Positions 53,218-61,511 of a stretch of 64,000 nucleotides of DNA are shown here, piece after piece (positions within the stretch are counted from its first letter, which is position 1; every line of letters starts with the position of its first letter). This stretch comes from Chitinophaga niastensis (GTDB lineage: Bacteria; Bacteroidota; Bacteroidia; Chitinophagales; Chitinophagaceae): NCBI RefSeq assembly GCF_003014755.1, contig NZ_PYAW01000006.1, positions 186,001-250,000 on the forward strand, in the 5' to 3' direction. A program made the position numbers and the translations under genes. Below the pieces are notes generated by a model. It searched no databases. It saw nothing but the letters and a program-made list of their open reading frames with translations, and was not told the DNA's origin.

Positions 53218-53850
53218 TTAATTTGTTCCCTTCTTCAGATAAGTTTTATTGCCGTTTTTGTTAATGTAATATTGCCCGCCCCGTGGACCCTGATAAATGG
53301 TTCTCCCTTTAGCATCTGTACCCACCACGTTGTCACCAGTGGTAGCCGGTTGTGTGTTGACGGTAGCCGGTTTTTTAACGGTGGTAGCAGCTGGAGTTGT
53401 AGTAGGCTTGGGTGCTACAGTTGTTGGACTCGCAGTTGCTGCAGGGGTTGTGGCAGGCGTGTTGGTGATGTCCTTGGCTTTTTTTGTTCTCGTCTTTTTT
53501 GTGGCGTCTATAATTATGGGGGGGTAAGTTCGGGGGGTAGTAGTAGTTATGGCTTTAGATGCATTTGCTTTTGCCTTTTTTGGGGCTGCTGTTGTTACAG
53601 CAGGGGGGACATCGGGTGGGGTAGTAGCTGTGACTTTAGATGCTTTTGTTTTTGTCTTTTTTTTCACGTCTGCCGTGCTTTCATCTTTGGTACTGGTAAC
53701 TTTATCTTCAGCCTGTTTCTTTTTCTTCTTTCCGGCTTTGGTAGCCTTTTCTGTAGTTTGCTGTGTTGTACTGCCAGGTGTTTGTGCATAACCTTTTATA
53801 GTTCCAAACAAAAGAGTGCACGCCAGTAACAGCATGGTTATTCTTTTCAT
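53218..53850 (-). CDS. Secreted Thr/Ala/Pro/Lys-rich protein with PBCV-like basic adaptor tail
   Basis: A 210-aa protein: signal peptide (ending KGYAQ), about 140 residues dominated by Thr, Pro, Ala and Lys (TPATTPAATASPTT and similar), and a compact C-terminal segment TDAKGRTIYQGPRGGQYYIN then KNGNKTYLKKGTN. That tail fits the basic-adaptor pattern (GPRGGxYYxNxxGxKxY) known from chlorovirus proteins and found in many Bacteroidota secreted proteins. The tract suggests an extended linker or stalk. On the plus strand the same DNA is open in several frames purely because of its bias. Confidence 0.7.
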   Translation of the reverse strand: MKRITMLLLACTLLFGTIKGYAQTPGSTTQQTTEKATKAGKKKKKQAEDKVTSTKDESTADVKKKTKTKASKVTATTPPDVPPAVTTAAPKKAKANASKAITTTTPRTYPPIIIDATKKTRTKKAKDITNTPATTPAATASPTTVAPKPTTTPAATTVKKPATVNTQPATTGDNVVGTDAKGRTIYQGPRGGQYYINKNGNKTYLKKGTN

Positions 53851-54138
53851 AGCAAAATGATTTGGTATAATTGAATATAAGGAATTTTCCCGAAAAGATG
53901 ATCAGTAGCGTACTGATGGGCAAATGTTATTTATGATATTTTTTAATATCTGTTCTGCCACATATTCTCCCGAAGGATGATTAAGTTTAGCTGACTCCCC
54001 TTAAAATATTATTATTTTACCCCCCTTTTTTAGCGATTTACTCCCCTGGTCACCAATGCTAATAGCCCTATTTTGCAAAAGATAATTCCACGGTATACCC
54101 GGTAATTCCACTGATATTAATTCCTAAAATTATTAACG

Positions 54139-55614
54139 ATGAGAAGATTACTATTTTATCTCCTGCTGATTACATTTTTATCTGGCTGTTCAAAAGCATT
54201 ACAGGAAAAGATTTCTTCAAACACATTGCCAGGTAAGCATATGTCTGCAACAGCATTGGCGGCAACAGGTACCTCCGGTTTTAAAGGTGTCAACTGGGCG
54301 GATCCGGCCGATAATTTTAAAGATGGCTGGGTGGTGCCAAGCGGATTGAGTTCTTCCGATAATTATGTTACCACTCAAATCAAGGCAGCAAACATTATCA
54401 ATGGTTTTCAGCAAAGAGGTATCAATACCATACGTATACCCATTAACCCGCCTACTGTATTGGAAGCATGGTGGGGCAGCTATACAGGAGCTATTGACAC
54501 CGCCGCCAATGCAGGGATGAAAGTGATCCTGGGTTGTTGGGAAGGCAGCAGTTCCAGGAATGGGTTAGTGGATGATTATACCCTGTTCTGGAATATGTGG
54601 CAGACCGTTGTTAATAAATACGGTAATAACAGCAACGTTTATTTTGAAGTATTTAATGAGCCGCATGGTTATAGTTTATCGGATCTGAATAATCTTTATG
54701 CCGACTGGCTCACCCATTACCCTACTGTACCCAAAAACAGGGTATTGCTGGATGGCGCAGGATATGCGACAGATGTGAATGGCGTAGGCGCCGACAGCCG
54801 GTTGAGCGCATGTTTATTATCTTATCACAACTATACCTGGTTTGATAATAACAAAACAACAGTAGCCGATTGGGAAGCAGCTATAACAGCTATCAACTAT
54901 CCTGAACGAACTATTGTAACTGAATTCGGCATTCCCATGACTAACGGAAAAGACTATCTTGGAGCACCTGGTCAGGATAGGGAGATTGCCTATTTCCAGG
55001 GAATAACAAACCGGGTGCTTTCCCGCAGCATAGGCAGTGTTTACTGGCCCGGATTAAGGACCGGAGATAGTTATAGCTTATTAACATTAAACGGTACTAC
55101 GCTTACTACAAACAATGCTTCCGGTCTTTCCAGGTTGCAATACGCATGGGGCAATGCGACCATTACCCAGCCCTACGGAACATTTGATGGCAATGCATGG
55201 TATAAAATTATTTGCCGCCAAAGTAATAAGTCGCTGGATGTTTATGGTTCCTCCACCATTAATGGCGGTAATATTATTCAATGGGACTACTGGGGTGGCA
55301 ATAATCAGCAATGGAAATTAACCAGTTTAGGTAATGGCCTTTTCAGTATCATTAATCGTAATAGCGGTAAAGCATTAGATGTAAATAACAGCTCCACTAC
55401 CGGCGGTACTGGTATTATCCAATGGGATTATTGGGGAGGCGTTAATCAGCAATGGAAAATTGTGGATATGGGCTTTGGTTATTTCCAGGTAATTAACGCA
55501 AACAGTAGCCAGTCGTTGGATGTAAACGGTGCATCCGGCACTAATGGTGCCGGCATTATACAATGGCCCTGGAGCGGAAATACTAACCAGCAATGGCAGA
55601 TCATAAAACTATAA
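54139..55614 (+). CDS. GH5 glycosidase with ricin-B lectin domain
   Basis: A 491-aa secreted enzyme. Lipobox-like LSGCSKAL follows the leader. GH5 domain (about residues 50-330): GFKGVNWADPADNF, GINTIRIPINPPTV, acid/base Glu in FNEPHG (E174) and nucleophile Glu in VTEFG (E262). A ricin-type beta-trefoil follows from about residue 348 with three QQW repeats (QQWKL, QQWKI, QQWQI) that bind sugars. GH5 enzymes cleave beta-1,4 or beta-1,3 glucans and related glycans; the subfamily and substrate are not resolved here. Isolated, with no SusC/D pair. Confidence 0.9.
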   Translation: MRRLLFYLLLITFLSGCSKALQEKISSNTLPGKHMSATALAATGTSGFKGVNWADPADNFKDGWVVPSGLSSSDNYVTTQIKAANIINGFQQRGINTIRIPINPPTVLEAWWGSYTGAIDTAANAGMKVILGCWEGSSSRNGLVDDYTLFWNMWQTVVNKYGNNSNVYFEVFNEPHGYSLSDLNNLYADWLTHYPTVPKNRVLLDGAGYATDVNGVGADSRLSACLLSYHNYTWFDNNKTTVADWEAAITAINYPERTIVTEFGIPMTNGKDYLGAPGQDREIAYFQGITNRVLSRSIGSVYWPGLRTGDSYSLLTLNGTTLTTNNASGLSRLQYAWGNATITQPYGTFDGNAWYKIICRQSNKSLDVYGSSTINGGNIIQWDYWGGNNQQWKLTSLGNGLFSIINRNSGKALDVNNSSTTGGTGIIQWDYWGGVNQQWKIVDMGFGYFQVINANSSQSLDVNGASGTNGAGIIQWPWSGNTNQQWQIIKL

Positions 55615-55701
55615 GTTTACGCTAATGCAATTATTTTCAGAGATATAGTTTCGGCAGTTTGTCTGTAGTTGGTTACTGAAAAATTCAATACCACAGGGAT
55701 T

Positions 55702-55742
55702 GTAGTGCCCCCAAGAAGTGTCTAACTTTTTTGGGGCACTAC
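55702..55742. mobile_element. Possible IS3-type end remnant
   Basis: GTAGTGCCCC (55702-55711) and GGGGCACTAC (55733-55742) form a 10-base inverted repeat with an internal AAGT/ACTT extension. On the minus strand the right part reads TGTAGTGCCCCAAAAAAGTT then AGACAC when the base after it is included, a form familiar from IS3/IS150-type terminal repeats. No transposase is present. It could equally be a terminator, so this is weak. Confidence 0.35.
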
Positions 55743-55824
55743 ATTAGAGCGGGTTTTTCTTATTAAGCAAGGAAGGATTGAACGATACTGATTTATATGC
55801 TTCCCTACATGGAAAGCATATAAA

Positions 55825-56454
55825 TCAGTTGGTTTTACAAGGTTCTTCCTCAACAATATTGTAGTTTTTTTGTTCCGATTCAGGCAACCAGGTTTTGAGA
55901 GTATATATTCTGCACTGATGTGCTAATCTTAAAGCTGCCAGTCTAAGGGTTTCCTGGGTAACGGTATCATAAACGCAGATATTTGCAGAACACGAATCAT
56001 TGAAGCTGATAGGTCTGAAATCTTGTTGTTCAAATTTGATCAGTAATCTCTGGAATTCCACCATCTTTGCTTCTACACATTTATCTTCGAATATGCTCAT
56101 TCGGCCCCAGAATAATTGAAAAAATATCTTTCGTGCCTGCGCATATTCTGTAGAATCAGCATCAACATTAGAAAGGATCGAGACTTCATTTACAGCTTCT
56201 GCATAAACACTCATCTGCGCCTGATAAAACGATTTCTGGTACTCACGTGCAGCAGCAATTTGTGCATTGTCACTGTTCAGTTTATATTGCCAGACAGTCG
56301 CGAAGATTCCGAGGGCAATAGCAATGAACTGGAAAAATTTGATGGGGCCATCAAAACGGTCAAAAAATGATTTAGGTGCTGGAATACTTTTTCTTACTTC
56401 ATTCCGGTATTGTTCTTCCAGCTGGATTTTCTCTTTTTCATTTTCTTTTAGCAT
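55825..56454 (-). CDS. Hypothetical membrane-anchored protein (209 aa)
   Basis: No family recognised. Charged N-terminal segment (ENEKEKIQLEEQYRNEVRK), one transmembrane helix (about residues 39-56, FFQFIAIALGIFATVWQY), and a long C-terminal region of mostly helical, Gln/Ala/Glu-rich sequence with Cys at the end. A 3' hairpin overlapping the stop (about 55787-55829) has no T-run. Isolated between the GH5 gene and a gap. Confidence 0.65.
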   Translation of the reverse strand: MLKENEKEKIQLEEQYRNEVRKSIPAPKSFFDRFDGPIKFFQFIAIALGIFATVWQYKLNSDNAQIAAAREYQKSFYQAQMSVYAEAVNEVSILSNVDADSTEYAQARKIFFQLFWGRMSIFEDKCVEAKMVEFQRLLIKFEQQDFRPISFNDSCSANICVYDTVTQETLRLAALRLAHQCRIYTLKTWLPESEQKNYNIVEEEPCKTN

Positions 56455-56788
56455 TGTATTTAGAAATAAGGGTGAGGAAATGCATGAATGCCTTGTGTGT
56501 TCAGTAATATAGCTTTTAAAAGTTCATCCCGATGTAATGTAATAAGTCGATGGTGTGTATCATCTTTAAAAGTAATAGTATTACGTCGGACGTATGGGGT
56601 TTAATAAAGATAAGCAAATTGTATAGCTTAAATATTGAATTGGGAATACATCTGGATAATGCAGCTAATTTTTGCCAAAAATCGTAAATTTAAAACCTCC
56701 TGGTTCTTTATTTGTTCCATCAGGAGCACTAAAAATTATAATCCCTGAGCTAATTGTACTTTCATATTAAAATCATTAGTTTGAAAAG
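56455..56788. other. Intergenic region, no gene seen
   Basis: A 334-base AT-rich gap between the divergent membrane protein and the Sel1 gene. No convincing ORF, repeat or RNA gene. The promoters for both neighbours must lie here, but no -33/-7 pair stands out. Confidence 0.5.
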
Positions 56789-57397
56789 ATGATAAATTTT
56801 CTAAGTAAGGCAGAACAGAATAGACGGTTCCGGTTAGGATATTGGTATGCTTTTCAAGCGTCATCAAAAAGGAAAAATTGGAAAAATATTTTTGCGCTGT
56901 GGTATTCAGCAGCTGGCAGTGGACATAAAAGATCTCAGTTTTATCTTGGCACTTGTTATGACAATGGTTTAGGTGTTGAGAAGGATATTGAAGGCGCCTT
57001 TAAATGGTATTTGCAGGCAGCGGCTCAAGGGCATATGGAATCCCAGTATAATATTGGCTTTTTTTATCGGAAGGGGGAGCTTGTGAAACAAGATCATAAA
57101 AAAGCAGTAAAATGGTTTACATTATCTGCGGAACAGGGCGACACAGAAGCCCAGAGAGATTTGGGGGTTTGCTATTTCTATGGTGAAGGTGTTAAAGAAG
57201 ACTTTAGAAAAGCTGTTTATTGGTATAAAAAAGCAGCAAGAAAGAATGATCCCAAATCATTTTACAATTTGGGACTTTGTTATAAACATGGTCACGGAGT
57301 TGGACAATCTAACCGATGGGCAAAATATTATTTTGAGAAAGCAAACAAATTAGGACATAATGACGCTAAAAAGCAACTAAAACGCCTGATAATATAG
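56789..57397 (+). CDS. Sel1-repeat protein
   Basis: A 202-aa protein with Sel1-like (TPR-type) repeats. Four repeats are clear: SQFYLGTCYDNGLGVEKDIEGAFKWYLQAAAQGH, SQYNIGFFYRKGELVKQDHKKAVKWFTLSAEQGD, AQRDLGVCYFYGEGVKEDFRKAVYWYKKAARKND and SFYNLGLCYKHGHGVGQSNRWAKYYFEKANKLGH. Such repeats mediate protein-protein contacts. No signal peptide and no partner is evident. Confidence 0.88.
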   Translation: MINFLSKAEQNRRFRLGYWYAFQASSKRKNWKNIFALWYSAAGSGHKRSQFYLGTCYDNGLGVEKDIEGAFKWYLQAAAQGHMESQYNIGFFYRKGELVKQDHKKAVKWFTLSAEQGDTEAQRDLGVCYFYGEGVKEDFRKAVYWYKKAARKNDPKSFYNLGLCYKHGHGVGQSNRWAKYYFEKANKLGHNDAKKQLKRLII

Positions 57398-57454
57398 CAT
57401 ACTGCTGTTCTGAGGTTAGCATATTTGATACACATTTTACTGCGGTCTTCACTA

Positions 57455-57784
57455 CTACATTCTCTCCCCATGTTTTACAATTCCTATTTTGCCAAATACC
57501 ATCATTTTTGTAAAATCTTTGTTACTGAGTGTGACCTCATTTTTTTTAAGTAATTCGCTGATAGATTCGGTAGCATTTTTAGTATCAGTGAGGAAAGAGT
57601 TATGCCTATCCATTACTAAATATATTTCAGCGCTACCAAATACCCGTTCAATGAGTTCCTTTACTTTGCTTTCATTGTAGTCGTCGCCAATACCAATGTA
57701 ACTCCATTCATTGCCTTGTATCATCTCCCATTTAATGCGGCCTATATATCGCCCGCATACAATGAAAATATTTTTTGCATCCAT
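57455..57784 (-). CDS. Hypothetical protein (109 aa)
   Basis: No family recognised. A small soluble protein: IFIVCGRYIGRIKWEMIQGNEWSYIGIGDDYNESKVKELI, then RHNSFLTDTKNATESISELLKKNEVTLSNKDFTKMMVFGKIGIV. ATG start. Convergent with the Sel1 gene. Function unknown. Confidence 0.6.
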   Translation of the reverse strand: MDAKNIFIVCGRYIGRIKWEMIQGNEWSYIGIGDDYNESKVKELIERVFGSAEIYLVMDRHNSFLTDTKNATESISELLKKNEVTLSNKDFTKMMVFGKIGIVKHGERM

Positions 57785-57908
57785 TTAATGTAAAATATTT
57801 GAAGATAAAGATAAAGCAGGATTGCAAAGATATTTGCAAAATTAAGAAGGAAACCAACTTTTATATGCAGATATAGTGTGCATGGAGCAATCATGAGATG
57901 TTACTTTA

Positions 57909-58316
57909 TTAATTTTGACTTCCGTCTCTTAACAGCTCATTATCCACCCATTGAACAGTTAATACGCATATCAAAGCTAAGACGCAAACCCATTTATAGC
58001 CCCAAACAGCCGCTAAAAGCTCATTCGCATATCGTTGGTTCACCACCAGCATACAACCATAGGAAAGCGTAAGACCAACTATAAATATTGCAACTGTCGA
58101 TATATAAAACCGGAGATTACTTTTGCGGTAAACCTTTTCCTTCAGCCTTGCGGTTAGTTTCGAAGAAAAATTGTAGGGTAGCCCTTCGGAAGGGGACTCC
58201 TTCAGTTTTTCAAATAAAAACCGGTATGATTCAATATCCTGGGAAGATACATCCCCGAATACTCCTTGTCCTCCTTTATCCAGCCATTCCTGGAGCCTTT
58301 CATCGTTTTGATTCAT
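57909..58316 (-). CDS. Putative anti-sigma factor, two transmembrane helices
   Basis: A 135-aa protein that overlaps the ECF sigma gene by four bases (ATGA-type coupling). An N-terminal cytoplasmic region with DERLQEWLDKGGQG and SYRFLFEKLK resembles the sigma-binding helical part of anti-sigma factors, followed by hydrophobic segments at about residues 68-90 and 103-123. Location in the sigma operon is the main evidence for its function. It would hold the sigma at the membrane. Confidence 0.7.
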   Translation of the reverse strand: MNQNDERLQEWLDKGGQGVFGDVSSQDIESYRFLFEKLKESPSEGLPYNFSSKLTARLKEKVYRKSNLRFYISTVAIFIVGLTLSYGCMLVVNQRYANELLAAVWGYKWVCVLALICVLTVQWVDNELLRDGSQN

Positions 58317-58870
58317 AGCTGTTGGTTTTTAAAGTGGTGTTCAATTTTCTGTTTTAATAGTTTACGGCCGCGGAACAGGTACGTTTTTATAGTGGTTTCC
58401 GGTATCCCTGTAATGCTTTCGATTTCCGCACAGGAGAACTCATTCAGGTGATAGAGGGTTATGGTGATCCTGTACTTCTCAGGCATTTGTGATATCAGTT
58501 CTTCCAGGTATTGCCCCAGGTCTTTGCGGGTCAGCAAGCCCTCCGGGTTTTCGCTGGTGAAATGAAACTGATCCAGATCTGCCGGATAATCGGTGTTCCG
58601 GTGTTTATTGTTTTTTTTTATATGATTGATGGCCGTCAAATAAGCGATCCTTGCGATCCAGGTAGATAGCCTGGAGGCAAAGGCAAAGCGGGGCAAGCTA
58701 TGATGTACTTTGATAAACACTTCCTGGCAGATATCCTCCTGGTCTTCTTTTTCCCTGACCAGCCGGTTGATGACAAAAAAAACCAGGTGCTCATATTGTT
58801 TTACCAGCGATTCAAAAGCCCGGAAATCCCCAATGAGTATCCTGGAAACCACTTGTTTTTCATCAAACAT
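58313..58870 (-). CDS. ECF RNA polymerase sigma factor
   Basis: A 185-aa ECF sigma: region 2 (FESLVKQYEHLVFFVINRLVREKEDQEDICQEVFIKVHHSLPRF) near residues 17-60 and region 4 (MPEKYRITITLYHLNEFSCAEIESITGIPETTIKTYLFRGRKLLKQKI) at about 130-178. The initiating ATG lies only 5 bases after a near-perfect copy of a bipartite motif also present before the divergent operon, so the gene is probably autoregulated and the transcript almost leaderless. Confidence 0.92.
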   Translation of the reverse strand: MFDEKQVVSRILIGDFRAFESLVKQYEHLVFFVINRLVREKEDQEDICQEVFIKVHHSLPRFAFASRLSTWIARIAYLTAINHIKKNNKHRNTDYPADLDQFHFTSENPEGLLTRKDLGQYLEELISQMPEKYRITITLYHLNEFSCAEIESITGIPETTIKTYLFRGRKLLKQKIEHHFKNQQL

Positions 58871-58875
58871 AACCT

Positions 58876-58906
58876 AGTAGTCAACGTTTGTTCTCTAAAG
58901 GTTGCA
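58876..58906 (-). promoter_or_regulatory. ECF-type promoter, sigma gene side
   Basis: On the minus strand TGCAACC (58906-58900), a 16-base spacer and TGACTACT (58883-58876), followed 5 bases later by the sigma ATG. The same two boxes with the same spacing occur in the opposite direction at 58924-58954. This is what an autoregulated ECF promoter pair should look like. Confidence 0.7.
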
Positions 58907-58923
58907 AATTTTTTTAAATAAAC

Positions 58924-58954
58924 TGCAACCAGTACCCCATTTTAACTGACTACT
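58924..58954 (+). promoter_or_regulatory. ECF-type promoter, divergent operon side
   Basis: On the plus strand TGCAACC (58924-58930), a 16-base spacer and TGACTACT (58947-58954), then 36 bases to the ATG at 58991. It is identical in both boxes and spacing to the copy before the sigma gene. It indicates that the three genes 58991-61418 belong to this sigma factor's regulon. Confidence 0.7.
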
Positions 58955-58990
58955 GGGTAAATACCAGGTTCAAAGCCATAAAAATTAAAC

Positions 58991-59320
58991 ATGAAACAAA
59001 TCGCACCCTTTATCTGCATGATTGCTGTTCTGATCGTCATCGCTGTTGTTATCATCAGCATGTTTCATTACCGGCTTAGGAAAAGGCTACTGGAATCAGG
59101 ACCGGTGGATGAACACACCATACAATTTTTAAATCGTTTGCCCGGCGCAAGCGGGGAAGCACTGAAATGGGGCCTGATCCTGTTTTTCGGGGGACTGGGA
59201 CTGGTTGTCCTTGAATTTATTCCCTATAACGCTGAAAAATCCTCCCTGCCTTTTGGCCTGGAGATCATGTTCCTTTCAGCGGGATTTCTGCTGTATTACT
59301 TTATCATGAAACGTAAGTAA
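58991..59320 (+). CDS. Small membrane protein (DUF6249-like)
   Basis: A 109-aa protein with hydrophobic segments at about residues 5-25, 55-75 and 86-104 and a central basic loop (RLRKRLLESGPVDEHTIQFLNRLP). It resembles proteins annotated DUF6249, recalled without verification. First gene after the ECF-type promoter, followed 64 bases later by the NTF2-like gene; a likely target of the ECF sigma. Confidence 0.65.
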   Translation: MKQIAPFICMIAVLIVIAVVIISMFHYRLRKRLLESGPVDEHTIQFLNRLPGASGEALKWGLILFFGGLGLVVLEFIPYNAEKSSLPFGLEIMFLSAGFLLYYFIMKRK

Positions 59321-59384
59321 CCCTGAAATTTATTCATCAGGAGATTTTAATATTTATGATTCAAACAATCTAAAATAACTGAAC

Positions 59385-60311
59385 ATGAAATCCATACGGG
59401 TGCTGATTTCCATATTGTGCTTTAATGTATTAATTAATGTGACTGTTCAGGCGCAGTCCTCTACAAAAACAATTCCATCAATTTCATTGGAAGATCAATT
59501 AAATGCTAAAGACAGTCTTTTATTCGATGTAGTGTTTCATACCTGCAAGTTGCAGGATGTTGAATCCGTATTTACACCCGACTTTGAATATTACCAGGAC
59601 AAAGGAGATCAGCAATCCGTATCTCTCACCTCCCGGTCAGAATTTATAGGAAATATCAAAAGAAAATGCGAAAGAGGGAATGGCGGCATGCAAATAAAAA
59701 GAGTGGCCAGCAATGTGCAGACTTTTCCTCTGAAGGATGATGGTGCCATGCAAACCGGTATACAACGTTTTTATCTTTTGGTGCCCGGTAAGGCTGATCA
59801 ACTGATGGAGGTATCCCGCTTTTCCCGGGTATGGGTATCCAAAAACGGGGATTGGAAAATACAGCGGGAGCTGGACAACGTGCTGGACATGCCACAGCAT
59901 CAAAATGCAGCGATGAAGGAACAAACCGTTTATATAGAAATCGCACACATGGACAGTGTACTATTTAATGCATTCAATCAACATGATTTTAAAACACTCA
60001 AATCGGTGTTCTCAGAAGACATGGAATTTTACCAGGACAAGACAGGCTTCACCGGCTATGCCTGGAATATGGACAATTTCAAAAAACACCTGGAAGATCC
60101 TTCCCTGTACACGCGCAGAGAATTGGTGGAAGGCAGCCTGGAAGTTTATCCGATGAATGGTTACGGCGCAGTGGAAATGGGTGTACATCGCTTTTATGGG
60201 AAACAGAACGGCCAGGAAAGGCTGGAAGCTACCGCCAGATTTGTAACACTTTGGCAAAAAAAAGATGGACACTGGAAGATCACCCGCGAGATCAGCTTTG
60301 ATCACCAGTAA
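59385..60311 (+). CDS. Exported protein with two NTF2-like (DUF4440) domains
   Basis: A 308-aa protein with a signal peptide (to VQAQ). Two NTF2/SnoaL-type units: LLFDVVFHTCKLQDVESVFTPDFEYYQDKG to FSRVWVSKNGDWKIQRELD, and DSVLFNAFNQHDFKTLKSVFSEDMEFYQDK to VTLWQKKDGHWKITREISF. The W-K-I or W-K-x-I closing strand is repeated, showing an internal duplication. In this fold the barrel usually binds a small ligand. It lies between the membrane protein and the serine hydrolase and is probably in the same operon. Confidence 0.82.
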   Translation: MKSIRVLISILCFNVLINVTVQAQSSTKTIPSISLEDQLNAKDSLLFDVVFHTCKLQDVESVFTPDFEYYQDKGDQQSVSLTSRSEFIGNIKRKCERGNGGMQIKRVASNVQTFPLKDDGAMQTGIQRFYLLVPGKADQLMEVSRFSRVWVSKNGDWKIQRELDNVLDMPQHQNAAMKEQTVYIEIAHMDSVLFNAFNQHDFKTLKSVFSEDMEFYQDKTGFTGYAWNMDNFKKHLEDPSLYTRRELVEGSLEVYPMNGYGAVEMGVHRFYGKQNGQERLEATARFVTLWQKKDGHWKITREISFDHQ

Positions 60312-60362
60312 GCTGTATCTCTTTCAAATAAAATTGTATAGCTGTACAAAAATAAAAACGAT

Positions 60363-61418
60363 ATGAAAGGGATTGTTTTACTGACCGGGTTATTTATTTT
60401 GTCGGGGAGCCTGTATGCCCAGGTAAATAAAAAACTGGACAGCCTGCTGAATATACTGAGTGCAAATAATCAATTTATGGGTAGCCTCACTATCACCCGG
60501 AACGGGCATGTAATTTACAGTAAGATCAGTGGGTACGAACAATTAAATGACCACGGGCAAACCCCCGCTACTGAACACTCTAAATATAGAATCGGTTCCA
60601 TCTCCAAATTATTTACGGCCACCATCATTTTTCAACTGATTGATGAAAACAAGCTGACACTGAACACTAAGCTGGATCAATTTTTCCCCTCGGTTCCAAA
60701 TGCTAAACTGATCACAATCGGGAATTTACTCAATCACCATGGCGGACTAAGTGACCTCAAATCTATTCCTGATTTTACCTCCTGGACCCAGTCTCCAAAG
60801 TCGGAAGAAGATATATTGAAAGTGATTTCCCAAAGCACCGTTGAATTTTCACCTGGCACTAAAGCAGCATATAGCAACTCGGGGTTTATTTTGCTAAGCT
60901 ATATTATAGAAAGAGTATGCCATCAGCCGTATGCACAAGTATTACAGGTACGCATCTGTAAAAAAATAGGATTAAGCGAAACCTATTATTCGGAAAAAAG
61001 AAATACCCGTCCGCATGAAAGTTATAGCTATGAATTTCAGGAAGGCTGGAAGCCGGTAGCAGAAACTGATTGGAGTATCCCTACAGGTGCAGGCGGCATA
61101 TTATCCACCACTGCTGATATGGCAAAATTTATTACTTGTTTGTTTTCCGGAAAACTGATCAGTCCAAAAAGTTTAGATCAGATGAAAACCATTACAGACA
61201 ACTATGGTATGGACCTGGTAGAAATGCGCTTCGATGATCACCTGGCATTAGGCCATACGGGGAGGATGGATGGCTATTGGTCAACCCTGGCCTATTTCCC
61301 GGAGAATGGTGTAGCCATTGCTTACAGTGCTAACGGTCAGCGGTATGCTATGGATGATGTTTTAAACGGGGTATTAAACATTTACTTTAATAAGATCTAT
61401 GCTTTGCCCTCGTTTTAA
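60363..61418 (+). CDS. Beta-lactamase-family serine hydrolase
   Basis: A 351-aa exported class C beta-lactamase/PBP-like hydrolase. Signal peptide to YAQ; SxxK motif SISK (S79-K82), second motif YSN (Y170), and HTG in GHTGRMDGY near the C-terminus in place of the KTG triad. Members include esterases, D-amino-peptidases and carboxypeptidases; the substrate is unknown. Last gene of the putative ECF-controlled set, 51 bases after the NTF2-like gene. Confidence 0.9.
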   Translation: MKGIVLLTGLFILSGSLYAQVNKKLDSLLNILSANNQFMGSLTITRNGHVIYSKISGYEQLNDHGQTPATEHSKYRIGSISKLFTATIIFQLIDENKLTLNTKLDQFFPSVPNAKLITIGNLLNHHGGLSDLKSIPDFTSWTQSPKSEEDILKVISQSTVEFSPGTKAAYSNSGFILLSYIIERVCHQPYAQVLQVRICKKIGLSETYYSEKRNTRPHESYSYEFQEGWKPVAETDWSIPTGAGGILSTTADMAKFITCLFSGKLISPKSLDQMKTITDNYGMDLVEMRFDDHLALGHTGRMDGYWSTLAYFPENGVAIAYSANGQRYAMDDVLNGVLNIYFNKIYALPSF

Positions 61419-61511
61419 AAATGATGGCGTTAACATTAATTTATTTTTTCAGTGTACCAAACGTTCTTCCAATAACATTTGATAAGGATTTTATGTGATG
61501 TAGATCAATGA

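Noticed and set aside
53134..53829. Plus-strand open frames rich in Gly/Val/Ser over the Thr/Ala/Pro/Lys-rich gene
   Set aside because: They are the complement of a biased coding sequence; the minus strand has a signal peptide and a conserved tail.
55786..55829. Hairpin at the end of the 209-aa membrane-protein gene as a terminator
   Set aside because: The stem has a bulge and no T-run follows on the minus strand; evidence is too weak for a separate feature.
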